A stretch of DNA of 64,000 nucleotides from Actinomyces sp. ZJ308 (GCF_011752065.1 NZ_JAAIJY010000003.1:150855-214854), one strand, 5' to 3'. Shown: positions 7,417 through 16,356, counted from the first letter of the stretch. A program made the numbers and translations. Notes: generated by a model not told the origin, from the sequence alone.

Positions 7417-10400
7417 ATGGCTGCCATGGATCGCGACACTTTCATTCCCGTCGGGGCATCGATTGCAAAACTGCTCCTCATAGCCTCCGGGCAGGGAACG
7501 CTCGCCGCAGCGGTTGGTGAAGGTGCCGGGCTGTTGGCGAGGCTCCGTGGAATGCTGGAGATCGGCGGAAAACGGGCGGCATTCGCAGAAAAGATCGCCG
7601 ACGACGCAGCAACGCAGTTGCTCCGAGAGCATCAGAGGATTTCCGAGGCCGACTGGCATGTGGCGGCGAGGTTGGTCGCGTCCCTCATCGACCGGCTCTC
7701 GGAGAAGAAACGGCTTGTCGCGGAATATGACTGGAGAAAACTGAGGCAGGCTCTTCTGGACCTGGGTGGCACAGACCTGCGCAGCAATCTGGTGGATGAG
7801 TCGGCGAGGCAATCCTTCGACTGGGTGCTTGAGGTGGCGTGCCAGCACATTGTTGCCTGCTTCACTGAAAAGGAGATGTTGGTCTCCATTCTTGAGAGTG
7901 TCGAGCAGGTCCGTGCCGGGATTCAACGACTTGCCGACCGTCCTGCTGGAGCCTCGCAGACGCGTGCCGTTGTTGCTGACCATATCGAAGTTGTCCGCGA
8001 CCTTGCTCCGGATCCCCTGGAGGATCGAGAGCGAGAGTTAGCCGAGCTAGAAGCATTTGTCCGTGGGACGCAGGACACTTGGTACACCATGGAGGCGAGC
8101 ATGGTTAGCGGTAAAACCGCCCTCATGTCCTCTTTCGCGTTGAATCCTCCCGATGACGCATGCGTTGTGTCTTTCTTTGCTCGCCGCATCGGTGGCGACG
8201 GGAACGACTGGAGGAGTTTTTCCTTTGTTGCCGGGGCGCAGTTATCAGAGATCTTGGGAGATGAGTATACCGAGCGCGTGTCCGATCCGGCATCCCAGGA
8301 CACCGAGTTCCGTCAGCTTCTGCGCCAAGCAGCAACGGCGTGGCGATCAGATAAGAACCCTCGACCTCTGGTTCTTCTCATTGATGGAGTGGACGAGGAT
8401 TCCTACTACGAGCGTCCGGATGATGCTGCAGCCAAGTCCATTCTATCGTTGCTGCCGCGACACCTCCCCGAAGGTGTGAAGGTGACGACAGCGTCTCGGC
8501 TGAACCCTCGGTTGCCAGAGGATATAGTATGCAATACTCCGAGGGTGATTGTCTCACTTAAACCTTCTCCTATCGCTCAAAAGAAGATCAATCAGAAGGA
8601 TATTGAAACGTTCTTCAAGTCTGATTTTGCTGCAGATATTGGGGCGTTTCTGGCTGCATGTGGCGGATCATTGACCATAGATGAACTGCGTCAGTTGGTC
8701 TCTATGTGTCGTTATCGTGACAATGTGTCGAGCAGAGACATAAAAGCATGTGTGGATCGTTCTCCCGGTCGAATGCTCATGAGGGTCAATGTTGGCTTCG
8801 GTGGTCAAGGGGGCGTGTCTTACGCTCTTGGACATGATGCTGTTTTGCGGGCTGTGGTACGTGAGATCGCTCCGGATCTTTTCGGAGACGATAGTGGAGC
8901 GGGAGGTGTGGATTGGTGGGCACAGAACCGCGAGGAGGCATTAAAGCCGTACCGTGAGATCGTCCGGAAATGGGTGGTGGATCGGGCTGGTGAGGGGTGG
9001 GGTAGAGCAACGCCAAATTATATGTTGAGTAATGCTTGCTTCAATCTCATGCTAAACCATGACATTCAGGTCGTGCTTGACCCTGGTCGCTACAACGAGA
9101 TGCGGCGCCGTTTCGGGCGGAGATCTCGGGTTCTGCGAAAGATTGACCTGGAGTACTTCAAAACATTGGATGTAAATCGTGGAGAAGTTTCTGAGAGTGT
9201 GATGACACCCCTTCTTGATGTTGCTGAGCTGAGAGAATCGCTCGCGCGGGCATCTATTTATTTTCCCGGATTGCCTAGGCTCTACGTCTCATATTTCAGT
9301 GCTGCTCCTGAGGATGCATTAGATGTGGTGTTATCTGTTGATGAACCGAAGGGCAGGATGAACGCTCTTAGTGAAACAATGAAGGCGGCTATGGAATCTG
9401 GGTGCGGCTACGCATTCTCGCCGCTCTTTCGTGCTGTGCTTGAATCCTTGGTTTCTTGTCGAGATCTGCATGATGAAATTCTGTGTATATTGGTGGATAT
9501 GCTCGCGTCCATTAGCTGCGTGAGGAAGGAGTCTCAGGTCGATGTTGATGAAGTTTTCAATCTAGAGGGCTGGGTCAAAGAGATTCTCGTTTCCGCAAAA
9601 ATGGAAGGATGCTTCCTTCCAGTGTGCTCCTTGTTGTTTAAGCAAATCGACGATTTGAGTGATAGTGCTTATGTGATCGCACCTCTTCTTCTTGCTGAAT
9701 ATATGGCGGAGCGGATCGGAGATCTCGGGTTGCGTGCGCGGACTCTGGCGGAGCTGGCGGGTGTGCTGGCTCGGGTGGGTGAGACTGGGAGGGCGAGGTG
9801 GGTTGCCGAGAACACAGTGGGCATGGCCGAGCGGATCGAGAATCCCTGGCAGCACGATCTGGTTCTGGAGGAGGTGGCGGGGGTGATGGCTCGGGTGGGC
9901 CTGACTGATGAGGCCCTCGCCTTAGCCGAGCGGATCGAAGTTTCCTGGGAGCCTGAACAGGTGCTGGCAGTGGTTACTAGGGTTACTGATGTGCTGGCCC
10001 AGGCAGGTCAGACTGAAAGGGCTCGGCGGGTTGCTGAGGATGCGGTGGGCGTTACTGAGCGGTTTGAGGACCCTGTGCATCAGGAGCTGGCTCTGGCGAG
10101 AGTTACGGGGGTGTTGGCTCGGGTGGGCTTGACCGATGAGGCCTTCGTCACGGCCTCGCGGATCGGAGATCTCGGGTTACGTGCCTTGGCCTTGGCGAGA
10201 GTGGCGGATGCGTTGGCTCGGGCAGGTGAGGCTGAGGGAGCGCGGCGGGTTGCTGAGGACGCGGTGGGCGTTACTGAGCGGTTTGAGGATCCCTGGGAGC
10301 ACGAACCTGTTCTGGAGGAGGTGGCGGGGGTGTTGGCTCGGGTGGGCCTGACTGATGAGGCCCTTGCCTTAGCCAAGCGGATCAAAGCTTCCGGGGAGCG

Positions 10401-11355
10401 TGCACGGGTGCTGGCAGCGGTTGCTGAGGCGCTGGCCCAGGCAGGTCAGACTGAAAGGGCTCGGCGGGTTGCTGAGGACGCGGTGAGCGTGGCTGAGCGG
10501 TTTGAGGATCCCTGGGAGCACGAACCTGTTCTGGAGGAGGTGGCGGGGGTGTTGGCTCGGGTGGGCCTGACTGATGAGGCCCTTGCCTTAGCCAAGCGGA
10601 TCAAAGCTTCCGGGGAGCGTGCACGGGTGCTGGCAGCGGTTGCTGAGGCGCTGGCCCAGGCAGGTCAGACTGAAAGGGCTCGGCGGGTTGCTGAGGACGC
10701 GCTGAGCATGGCCGAGCGGATCGAGAATCCCTGGCTGCACGAACTTGCTCTGGAGGAGGTGGCGGGGGCGTTGGCTCGGGTGGGCCTGACTGATGAGGCC
10801 CTTGCCATGGCCGAGCGGATCAAAGCTTCCGAGAAGCGTGCACGGGTGCTGGCAGCGCTTACTGATGCGCTGGCCCAGGCAGGGCGGGCCGATGATGCCT
10901 TGAGAACTGTGGCGGCAATATATGATCCGAATTCCCGAAGTTATGTGCAATCCGCGTTCACTAAGGCACTTGTACGCGAAGGATCATCGGACGAAGCTGC
11001 CGAAGCGATGCGTGTCGAGCTCGCCTGGGCAAGAGGAATTGCACAACGTCAGGATGCCGCAGAATGCTACGCCACACTCGCAACGGCATGCCTTGATGCC
11101 ACCGACCACGTGGACGCAAAATCCACAATGCGTGAGCAGTGGCTCGGTCTGGCCCGCTCTGCACTCGCCCATTCCTGGTTGTACGGAGCGTTGGTCTGGG
11201 ATCATTTCGACATCCTGATGCGTGTAGCCCCAGGCCTGGCTGTTCGGCTGGTCAACGAGCGGATCCTTGCCGCTCCTGAAGGCGGCACCGACCCAGAGAC
11301 CGAACCTGGCTGCGGGTTCGAAGGGCCTGGCGGGGAGGCCGGGTCGTACCGTTAG
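7417..11355 (+). CDS. STAND/NACHT-type NTPase with C-terminal helical-repeat sensor; candidate defence protein
   Basis: The protein has 1312 residues. Residues 1-170 are helical and not assigned, placed like the effector or N-terminal helical domain of NACHT proteins. The NTPase core starts near 205. Its P-loop is ASMVSGKT (227-234), with Ala in place of the usual first Gly. Walker B is LLIDGVDE (D323, D326, E327), the acidic form typical of NACHT/STAND proteins, followed by a TTASR sensor-like motif. A helical region leads to TPR-like repeats from about 763 to 1170, with a 73-residue period and landmarks such as GVLARVGLTDEALA and AQAGQTERARRVAEDA. Two units are identical in DNA. The first two thirds are visibly AT-richer, with unlike codon use, suggesting transfer into the plsC-pfp interval. 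GAGGAG (7406-7411) supports the start. Antiphage function is inference. Confidence 0.8.
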   Translation: MAAMDRDTFIPVGASIAKLLLIASGQGTLAAAVGEGAGLLARLRGMLEIGGKRAAFAEKIADDAATQLLREHQRISEADWHVAARLVASLIDRLSEKKRLVAEYDWRKLRQALLDLGGTDLRSNLVDESARQSFDWVLEVACQHIVACFTEKEMLVSILESVEQVRAGIQRLADRPAGASQTRAVVADHIEVVRDLAPDPLEDRERELAELEAFVRGTQDTWYTMEASMVSGKTALMSSFALNPPDDACVVSFFARRIGGDGNDWRSFSFVAGAQLSEILGDEYTERVSDPASQDTEFRQLLRQAATAWRSDKNPRPLVLLIDGVDEDSYYERPDDAAAKSILSLLPRHLPEGVKVTTASRLNPRLPEDIVCNTPRVIVSLKPSPIAQKKINQKDIETFFKSDFAADIGAFLAACGGSLTIDELRQLVSMCRYRDNVSSRDIKACVDRSPGRMLMRVNVGFGGQGGVSYALGHDAVLRAVVREIAPDLFGDDSGAGGVDWWAQNREEALKPYREIVRKWVVDRAGEGWGRATPNYMLSNACFNLMLNHDIQVVLDPGRYNEMRRRFGRRSRVLRKIDLEYFKTLDVNRGEVSESVMTPLLDVAELRESLARASIYFPGLPRLYVSYFSAAPEDALDVVLSVDEPKGRMNALSETMKAAMESGCGYAFSPLFRAVLESLVSCRDLHDEILCILVDMLASISCVRKESQVDVDEVFNLEGWVKEILVSAKMEGCFLPVCSLLFKQIDDLSDSAYVIAPLLLAEYMAERIGDLGLRARTLAELAGVLARVGETGRARWVAENTVGMAERIENPWQHDLVLEEVAGVMARVGLTDEALALAERIEVSWEPEQVLAVVTRVTDVLAQAGQTERARRVAEDAVGVTERFEDPVHQELALARVTGVLARVGLTDEAFVTASRIGDLGLRALALARVADALARAGEAEGARRVAEDAVGVTERFEDPWEHEPVLEEVAGVLARVGLTDEALALAKRIKASGERARVLAAVAEALAQAGQTERARRVAEDAVSVAERFEDPWEHEPVLEEVAGVLARVGLTDEALALAKRIKASGERARVLAAVAEALAQAGQTERARRVAEDALSMAERIENPWLHELALEEVAGALARVGLTDEALAMAERIKASEKRARVLAALTDALAQAGRADDALRTVAAIYDPNSRSYVQSAFTKALVREGSSDEAAEAMRVELAWARGIAQRQDAAECYATLATACLDATDHVDAKSTMREQWLGLARSALAHSWLYGALVWDHFDILMRVAPGLAVRLVNERILAAPEGGTDPETEPGCGFEGPGGEAGSYR
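10274..10701 (+). repeat. two identical tandem copies in the STAND repeat domain
   Basis: The 209 bases at 10274-10482 recur without any difference at 10493-10701, an offset of 219 bases or 73 codons. Further copies, diverged but clearly related, lie on both sides between about 9700 and 10900. Identity at synonymous positions shows recent duplication or gene conversion. Confidence 0.92.
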
Positions 11356-11358
11356 GAT
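11353..11358 (+). promoter_or_regulatory. candidate -10 element of the pfp gene
   Basis: TAGGAT overlaps the stop codon of the STAND gene and lies about 37 nt before the pfp ATG, leaving room for the AAGGAAAGG ribosome site (11381-11389). Confidence 0.4.
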
Positions 11359-11395
11359 GGTCTCGTCACTCCTCGTACCCAAGGAAAGGTTCCCG

Positions 11396-12625
11396 ATGTC
11401 GATTCGTCGCGTCGCCCTGCTCACCGCTGGCGGTTTCGCCCCCTGTCTGTCCGCCGCCGTCGGCGACCTCATCGAGCGCTACACGCAGGTCGCTCCCGAG
11501 GTCGAGATCATCGCCTACCAGTACGGCTACCACGGCCTGCTCACCGGCAACTACATCGTCATCGACGACGAGGCCCGCAAGAACGCCGGCATCCTGCGCG
11601 ACTTCGGCGGGTCCCCGATCGGCAACTCCCGCGTCAAGCTCACCAACGCCAAGAACCTCGTCGAGCGCGGCCTGGTCGCTGAGGGCGTCAACCCCCTGGA
11701 GTTCGCCGCCGAGCAGCTGCGCAAGGACGGCGTCGACGTCCTGCACACCATCGGCGGTGACGACACCAACACCACCGCTGCGGACCTGGCCGCCTACCTC
11801 CACGAGAACGACTACGAGCTCACCGTCGTCGGCCTGCCCAAGACCATCGACAACGACGTCGTCCCGATCCGCCAGTCCCTGGGTGCCTGGACCGCGGCCG
11901 ACGAGGGCGCCGGCTTCGCCTTCAACGTCATCGGCGAGCACCGCTCCAACCCCCGCATGCTCATCGTCCACGAGTGCATGGGCCGCAACTGCGGTTACCT
12001 CACCGCCGAGACCGCCCGCCGCTACCACGACCTGCTTCAGACCAAGCAGTGGGCCCCCTCCCTGGGCCTGACCAAGGAGCGCTGGGACGTCCACGCCGTC
12101 TTCGTCCCCGAGATGAAGCTCGACATCGCCGCCGAGGCCGAGCGCCTCAAGGCCATCATGGACGAGCAGGGCAACGTCAACATCTTCCTGTCCGAGGGCG
12201 CCGGCGTCCCCGAGATCATCGCCGAGATGGAGGCCGCCGGCCAGGAGGTCCAGCGCGACCCCTTCGGCCACGTCAAGCTCGACACCATCAACCCCGGCCA
12301 GTGGTTCGCCAAGCAGTTCGCCGAGCTCATCGGCGCTGAGAAGGTCATGGTCCAGAAGTCCGGCTACTACTCGCGCGCCGCACACGCCAACGCCGAGGAC
12401 CTGGCCCTCATCAAGAAGATGTGCGACCTGGCCGTCGACTGCGCCCTGCGCGGCGAGTCCGGTGTCATCGGCCAGGACGAGGAGAACAACGACGAGCTCA
12501 CCGCGATCGCCTTCCCGCGCATCGCCGGCGCCAAGCCCTTCGACATCACCCAGCAGTGGTTCACCGACCTCATGGCCGACCTCGGCCAGAAGGTCGAGCC
12601 CGCCGAGGCCGCTCCCGAGCACTGA
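11396..12625 (+). CDS. pfp: pyrophosphate-dependent 6-phosphofructokinase
   Basis: The 409-residue protein has the phosphofructokinase fold, with GGDDTNT where ATP-dependent enzymes have GGDGS. This Asp, together with the PKTIDND motif, marks use of pyrophosphate as phosphoryl donor. The reaction interconverts fructose 6-phosphate and fructose 1,6-bisphosphate in glycolysis and is reversible in PPi enzymes. The ATG at 11396 is preferred for its AAGGAAAGG ribosome site and because MSIRRVALLTAGGFAP is the usual N-terminus; an in-frame ATG at 11357 has no ribosome site. Codon use is strongly GC-biased, unlike the preceding STAND gene, consistent with a highly expressed core gene. A hairpin terminator follows. 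Confidence 0.95.
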   Translation: MSIRRVALLTAGGFAPCLSAAVGDLIERYTQVAPEVEIIAYQYGYHGLLTGNYIVIDDEARKNAGILRDFGGSPIGNSRVKLTNAKNLVERGLVAEGVNPLEFAAEQLRKDGVDVLHTIGGDDTNTTAADLAAYLHENDYELTVVGLPKTIDNDVVPIRQSLGAWTAADEGAGFAFNVIGEHRSNPRMLIVHECMGRNCGYLTAETARRYHDLLQTKQWAPSLGLTKERWDVHAVFVPEMKLDIAAEAERLKAIMDEQGNVNIFLSEGAGVPEIIAEMEAAGQEVQRDPFGHVKLDTINPGQWFAKQFAELIGAEKVMVQKSGYYSRAAHANAEDLALIKKMCDLAVDCALRGESGVIGQDEENNDELTAIAFPRIAGAKPFDITQQWFTDLMADLGQKVEPAEAAPEH

Positions 12626-12661
12626 GAGATCTCAGGCTGAGCCTGAACCCCTCATCGCACC

Positions 12662-12696
12662 GTGGCCGGTGCCGTCCACCTGACGGCGCCGGCCAC
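12662..12696 (+). terminator. hairpin terminator after pfp
   Basis: A 15-bp stem (12662-12676 with 12682-12696, one G-U pair) with a 5-nt loop begins 36 bases after the pfp stop codon. Confidence 0.75.
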
Positions 12697-12943
12697 ACGT
12701 GTTGAGAGCGCAAAGGCACTCAGACAGCCCCGTATGTCACTGCTGGAGACTTTTCACCCACGCTGTGGCGCCCCTTGCTCTCCGAACCTTCACGTTTGCG
12801 CAGGTCGCAGCCTTACGGCCACTGCGCTCATGCGCTGCCGCAGCCTTAAAAGTCTCCCGCAGTGACACAATCCGCCCTCAAGCCCCGGGCTTCGCCTCGT
12901 TCCGCGATGCGGCGCCGATTCCGGGCGATACTCCCGGCTGTCC
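12697..12943. other. non-coding interval with a long-range inverted repeat upstream of DAHP synthase
   Basis: No convincing gene is seen here, although one frame is open into the DAHP synthase gene. A 19-bp imperfect inverted repeat, 12736-12754 against 12848-12866 with one mismatch, encloses 93 bases that contain smaller self-complementary segments, for example GCGC-TCAT-GCGC. It could be a structured leader or attenuator, or the ends of a small mobile element remnant. Confidence 0.5.
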
Positions 12944-12949
12944 TATGCT
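12944..12949 (+). promoter_or_regulatory. -10 element of a probable leaderless promoter (DAHP synthase)
   Basis: TATGCT is followed by 7 nt and the GTG at 12957. There is no Shine-Dalgarno sequence. If this is the only promoter, the inverted repeat upstream lies outside the mRNA. Confidence 0.4.
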
Positions 12950-12956
12950 GACGGGC

Positions 12957-14309
12957 GTGATGAACGAGCTCTCCGCCGCCCGCACGGACGTCCAGGCCCC
13001 CGCTTGGCGCCACCTGCCCGCACTGCAGCAGCCGGCCTACCCCGACGAGGCCGTGCTGGCCGACGTGGTGACGGACCTGCGCCGCCGGCCCCCGCTCGTC
13101 TTCGCCGGAGAGGTCGACTCCCTGCGCGACCTCATCGCCCAGGCCAGCACCGGGGACGCCTTCGTCCTCATGGGCGGGGACTGCGCCGAGTCCTTCACCC
13201 ACAACACGGCTGACAACATCCGCCTCAAGGTCCAGACCATCCTGCAGATGGCCGCCGTCCTGACCTACGGCGCCTCCACGCCCGTGGTCAAGGTCGGCCG
13301 CATGGCCGGTCAGTACGCCAAGCCCCGCAGCTCGGACACCGAGACCCGTGGCGAGGTCACCCTGCCGGCCTTCCGCGGCGACTCCGTCAACGGCCACGAG
13401 TTCACCCCCGAGGCCCGTGTCCCCGACCCCAGGCGCATGCTGGACGCCTACCTGCGCTCGGGCACCACCCTCAACCTCATCCGCGCCTTCACCATGGGCG
13501 GTTACGCGGACCTGCGCGAGGTCCACTCCTGGAACCGCGGCTTCACCGCCAACCCCGCCTACAAGCGCTTCGAGTCCTTCGCCGACGAGATCGACCGGGC
13601 CATGCGCTTCATGGAGGCCGCCGGCGTCGACTTCGACGCCCTGCGCCAGGTTGACTTCTACGCCGCCCACGAGGCCCTGCTCCTGGAGTACGAGGACGCC
13701 ATGATCCGCGAGGACTCCCGCTCCGGGCGCCTCTACGACACCTCCGCCCACATGCTCTGGGTGGGGGAGCGCACCCGTGAGGCCGACGGCGCCCACGTGG
13801 CCGTCCTGGCCGGCGTCCACAACCCCGTGGGCGTCAAGGTCGGCCCCACCACGTCCCCCGACGACGTGACCCGGCTCATGGACCGCCTCAACCCCGACGG
13901 CGTGCCCGGGCGCCTGTCCCTCATCACCCGCATGGGCGCGAGCCGCATCCGCCAGGCCCTACCGCCGCTGGTCGAGGCGGTGCGCGCCGACGGGCGCCCC
14001 GTCACCTGGATCACCGACCCCATGCACGGCAACACCATCACCTCGGACAACGGCTACAAGACCCGCCGCTTCGAGACGATCCTCGACGAGATCCGCGGCT
14101 TCTTCGAGGTCCACCGCGCTCTTGGCACCGTCCCGGGCGGCATCCACGTCGAGCTCACCGGCGACGACGTCACCGAGGTCCTCGGCGGGGGCGAGCACAT
14201 CGACGAGGCCGGCCTGGCCGAGCACTACGAGACCCTCGTCGACCCGCGCCTCAACCACCAGCAGTCCCTCGAGGTCGCCTTCGAGATCGCCGAGATGCTC
14301 AAGGGCTGA
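12957..14309 (+). CDS. aroG: 3-deoxy-7-phosphoheptulonate synthase, class II
   Basis: The 450-residue product matches the plant/actinobacterial class II DAHP synthases: WRHLPALQQPAYPD at the N-terminus, GGDCAESF (metal-binding Cys), then VGRMAGQYAKPRS, DPMHGNT and GIHVELTGDDVTE. It condenses phosphoenolpyruvate and erythrose 4-phosphate in the first step of the shikimate pathway. Start choices are ATG 12945, GTG 12957 and ATG 12960. The GTG is preferred because a TATGCT -10 lies 7 nt before it and no ribosome site exists. In Mycobacterium the class II gene (aroG) also neighbours pknL. The convergent kinase gene ends 12 bases downstream. Confidence 0.94.
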   Translation: MMNELSAARTDVQAPAWRHLPALQQPAYPDEAVLADVVTDLRRRPPLVFAGEVDSLRDLIAQASTGDAFVLMGGDCAESFTHNTADNIRLKVQTILQMAAVLTYGASTPVVKVGRMAGQYAKPRSSDTETRGEVTLPAFRGDSVNGHEFTPEARVPDPRRMLDAYLRSGTTLNLIRAFTMGGYADLREVHSWNRGFTANPAYKRFESFADEIDRAMRFMEAAGVDFDALRQVDFYAAHEALLLEYEDAMIREDSRSGRLYDTSAHMLWVGERTREADGAHVAVLAGVHNPVGVKVGPTTSPDDVTRLMDRLNPDGVPGRLSLITRMGASRIRQALPPLVEAVRADGRPVTWITDPMHGNTITSDNGYKTRRFETILDEIRGFFEVHRALGTVPGGIHVELTGDDVTEVLGGGEHIDEAGLAEHYETLVDPRLNHQQSLEVAFEIAEMLKG

Positions 14310-14321
14310 GAGCCACCGCCG

Positions 14322-16349
14322 TCAGAAGATGTTGATGGTGACCTTGGAGTCCGGCTTGACGCTGGAGCCCGGAGCGGGGTCGGTGGAGCGCACGGTCCCG
14401 AACGGGCCGCCCAGGCGCTTGTTGACCTCCACCTTGAGCCCGATCCCCTCCAGGGTCTTCCTGGCCTCGTCCTCGCTCTTGCCGGTCACGTCGGGGACCG
14501 TCACCTTCTCCGGCCCCTTGGAGACGGTCAGGTCCACCGAGTCGCCCTTGTAGTAGCCCGAGGCCCCGGCGATGGGGGAGGAGGAGATGACCTGCCCCTT
14601 GGCCACGGAGTCGGAGTAGTCCTGGGTGACCTTGCCCTTCTTGAGCCCGGCCTCCTCCAGGGTCTTCCTGGCCTCGTCCTCGCTCTTGCCGGTCACGTCG
14701 GGGATCGTGGCCGGCTCCTTGCCCTTGGAGACCACGATCGAGATCCTCGAGGTGTGCTCGATGACCTTGCCGGCCTTGGGATCGGAGGAGATCACCTTGC
14801 CCGAGGCGACGCTGGCGGAGTACTCCTCGGTGACGTCCCCCAGGGTCAGGCCCGCCGCCTTGATCGCGGAGCTGGCCTGGTCCTTGGTCTTTCCGACGAC
14901 GTCGGGAACCGTCTTGGTCTCCACGCCCCGGGAGATGACGACGGTGACGGCATGGCTCAGCCCCACCCTCTGACCGACCTTCGGCTGGCAGGAGATGACC
15001 TTGCCGGCCGGCACCGTGTCCGAGTAGGCCCGAGCCGGCGTGCCCCAGTTGAGCCCCTGCCTCTCCAGGGCGAGCTGCGCCTCGTCCTGAGACATGCCGA
15101 TGATGTCGGGGACGGGGACCCGCCGCCCCGGACCCGCCGTCAGGTACCAGGTGGCGCCCGCCCCGGTTCCGGCCACGGCCAGCAGCCCGACGATGACGGC
15201 CGTGCGACGGTTGAGGCCGCCAAGGCCTCTTCGCCGGGTGGGTACGGCGGTGGTCTTCTGGGCGTCGGCCGCCAGGGCCTTGCGCGACAGCGCTCGGGTC
15301 CTGCCCTTGGTGTCCGGTCCGATGGAGCCGATGGGCAGGGAGACGGTACGCATACCGGCGTGGGAGGAGGAGTCCTCGTCGGAGTCCTCGTCCTCGTCGT
15401 CCTGGGGCTCGTTGTCGATGGCGGAGCGGGCGGCCTGGGCATTGGCCGTCATGACCTCCTGGGTCCGGATCGACCCGGTTCCGCCCCCGCGGCGCACGGA
15501 CAGCTCCGAGTCGGTGAGCTCGTCGACGACGTTGCGCAGCAGCGCCAGCGCCTCATCGGCGTCGGTGGGACGGTCCTGCGGCTCGCGGCGCGTCATGATC
15601 GCCACGAGCTCGTCGACGTCGGCCGGCATGTCGGGGACCAGCGTGGAGGGCAGGGGCACGTCCTCGTGGACGTTGCGGAAGGCGATCTGGATGGGGGAGT
15701 CCGCGGTGAAGGGCTGCTCTCCGGTGAGGAGCTCGTAGAGGACCACCCCGGCGGAGAAGACGTCGGCGCGAGAGGTGGAGTCCCCCGACGTGATGAGCTC
15801 GGGCGCCAGGTAGGCGACCGTTCCCAGGACGTTGCCCGTCGTCGTCTGCGTGACCTCCGTGACCGCCCGCGCCAGACCGAAGTCGGCCACCTTGGCCACC
15901 GAGCCGTCCGAGGGCAGCAGGACGTTCTCCGGCTTGATGTCGCGGTGCACCAGACCGGCCCGGTGGGCGGCTCCGAGCGGGCGCAGCAGCTGAGCCACCA
16001 GCCCCAGGGCCTCCTTGACCGACAGCGGCCCCGCCGCGATGAGGTCGCGCAGCGTGGGGCCCTCCACGTACTCCATGACGAGGTAGGCCACCCCGTCGAG
16101 ACTGCCCTGGTCGTAGACGGCCACTACGCCCGGGTTGGACAGGCGGGCCGCTGCCCGGGCCTCGCGCCGGAAGCGTGAGACGAAGTCGGGGGAGTCGGCC
16201 AGGTGGGCGTGCATGAGCTTGAGTGCCACGGTCCGGTCCAGGCGACGGTCGTGGGCGCGGTAGACGGTGGCCATGCCACCACGCGCGAGGCGGTCGACGA
16301 TCTCGTAGCGAGAGTCGACCAGCCGACCGATGAGGGGATCCGTGACCAC
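14322..16349 (-). CDS. pknL: serine/threonine protein kinase with four PASTA domains
   Basis: The 675-residue protein has an N-terminal Hanks-type kinase domain (about 10-275) with RLARGGMATVY, the ATP-anchoring K44, catalytic HRD (D137) and DFG (D156). An acidic juxtamembrane segment follows, then one membrane helix (AVIVGLLAVAG region) and four PASTA repeats outside the cell, each opening with VPD-V/I-G. Such kinases sense peptidoglycan or lipid II fragments and regulate growth and division. Location beside class II DAHP synthase and a prenyl synthase matches pknL of Mycobacterium and Corynebacterium, hence the symbol. The GTG at 16349 is chosen because TAGAAT lies 7 nt upstream, a leaderless arrangement; an ATG ten codons earlier would overlap that element. 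PASTA units 3 and 4 share 50 identical bases. Confidence 0.92.
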   Translation of the reverse strand: MVTDPLIGRLVDSRYEIVDRLARGGMATVYRAHDRRLDRTVALKLMHAHLADSPDFVSRFRREARAAARLSNPGVVAVYDQGSLDGVAYLVMEYVEGPTLRDLIAAGPLSVKEALGLVAQLLRPLGAAHRAGLVHRDIKPENVLLPSDGSVAKVADFGLARAVTEVTQTTTGNVLGTVAYLAPELITSGDSTSRADVFSAGVVLYELLTGEQPFTADSPIQIAFRNVHEDVPLPSTLVPDMPADVDELVAIMTRREPQDRPTDADEALALLRNVVDELTDSELSVRRGGGTGSIRTQEVMTANAQAARSAIDNEPQDDEDEDSDEDSSSHAGMRTVSLPIGSIGPDTKGRTRALSRKALAADAQKTTAVPTRRRGLGGLNRRTAVIVGLLAVAGTGAGATWYLTAGPGRRVPVPDIIGMSQDEAQLALERQGLNWGTPARAYSDTVPAGKVISCQPKVGQRVGLSHAVTVVISRGVETKTVPDVVGKTKDQASSAIKAAGLTLGDVTEEYSASVASGKVISSDPKAGKVIEHTSRISIVVSKGKEPATIPDVTGKSEDEARKTLEEAGLKKGKVTQDYSDSVAKGQVISSSPIAGASGYYKGDSVDLTVSKGPEKVTVPDVTGKSEDEARKTLEGIGLKVEVNKRLGGPFGTVRSTDPAPGSSVKPDSKVTINIF
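14448..14704 (-). repeat. 50-bp identical segments in PASTA repeats 3 and 4
   Basis: Bases 14448-14497 and 14655-14704 are identical, 207 bases (69 codons) apart, and encode the start of successive PASTA domains (VPDVTGKSEDEARKTLE). Recombination between them could add or remove a domain. Confidence 0.85.
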
Positions 16350-16356
16350 GAGCGCG

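Noticed and set aside
9700..10900. CRISPR array
   Set aside because: The repeats are in-frame coding units of 219 bases inside one gene, not short direct repeats with unique spacers.
7286..11395. Prophage or integrative element carrying the STAND gene
   Set aside because: No integrase, attachment-site repeats, tRNA or other mobile genes flank it; only one gene is inserted.
12699..12956. Upstream extension of the DAHP synthase frame
   Set aside because: The extra residues have no family similarity and the DNA contains the inverted repeat and promoter-like sequence.
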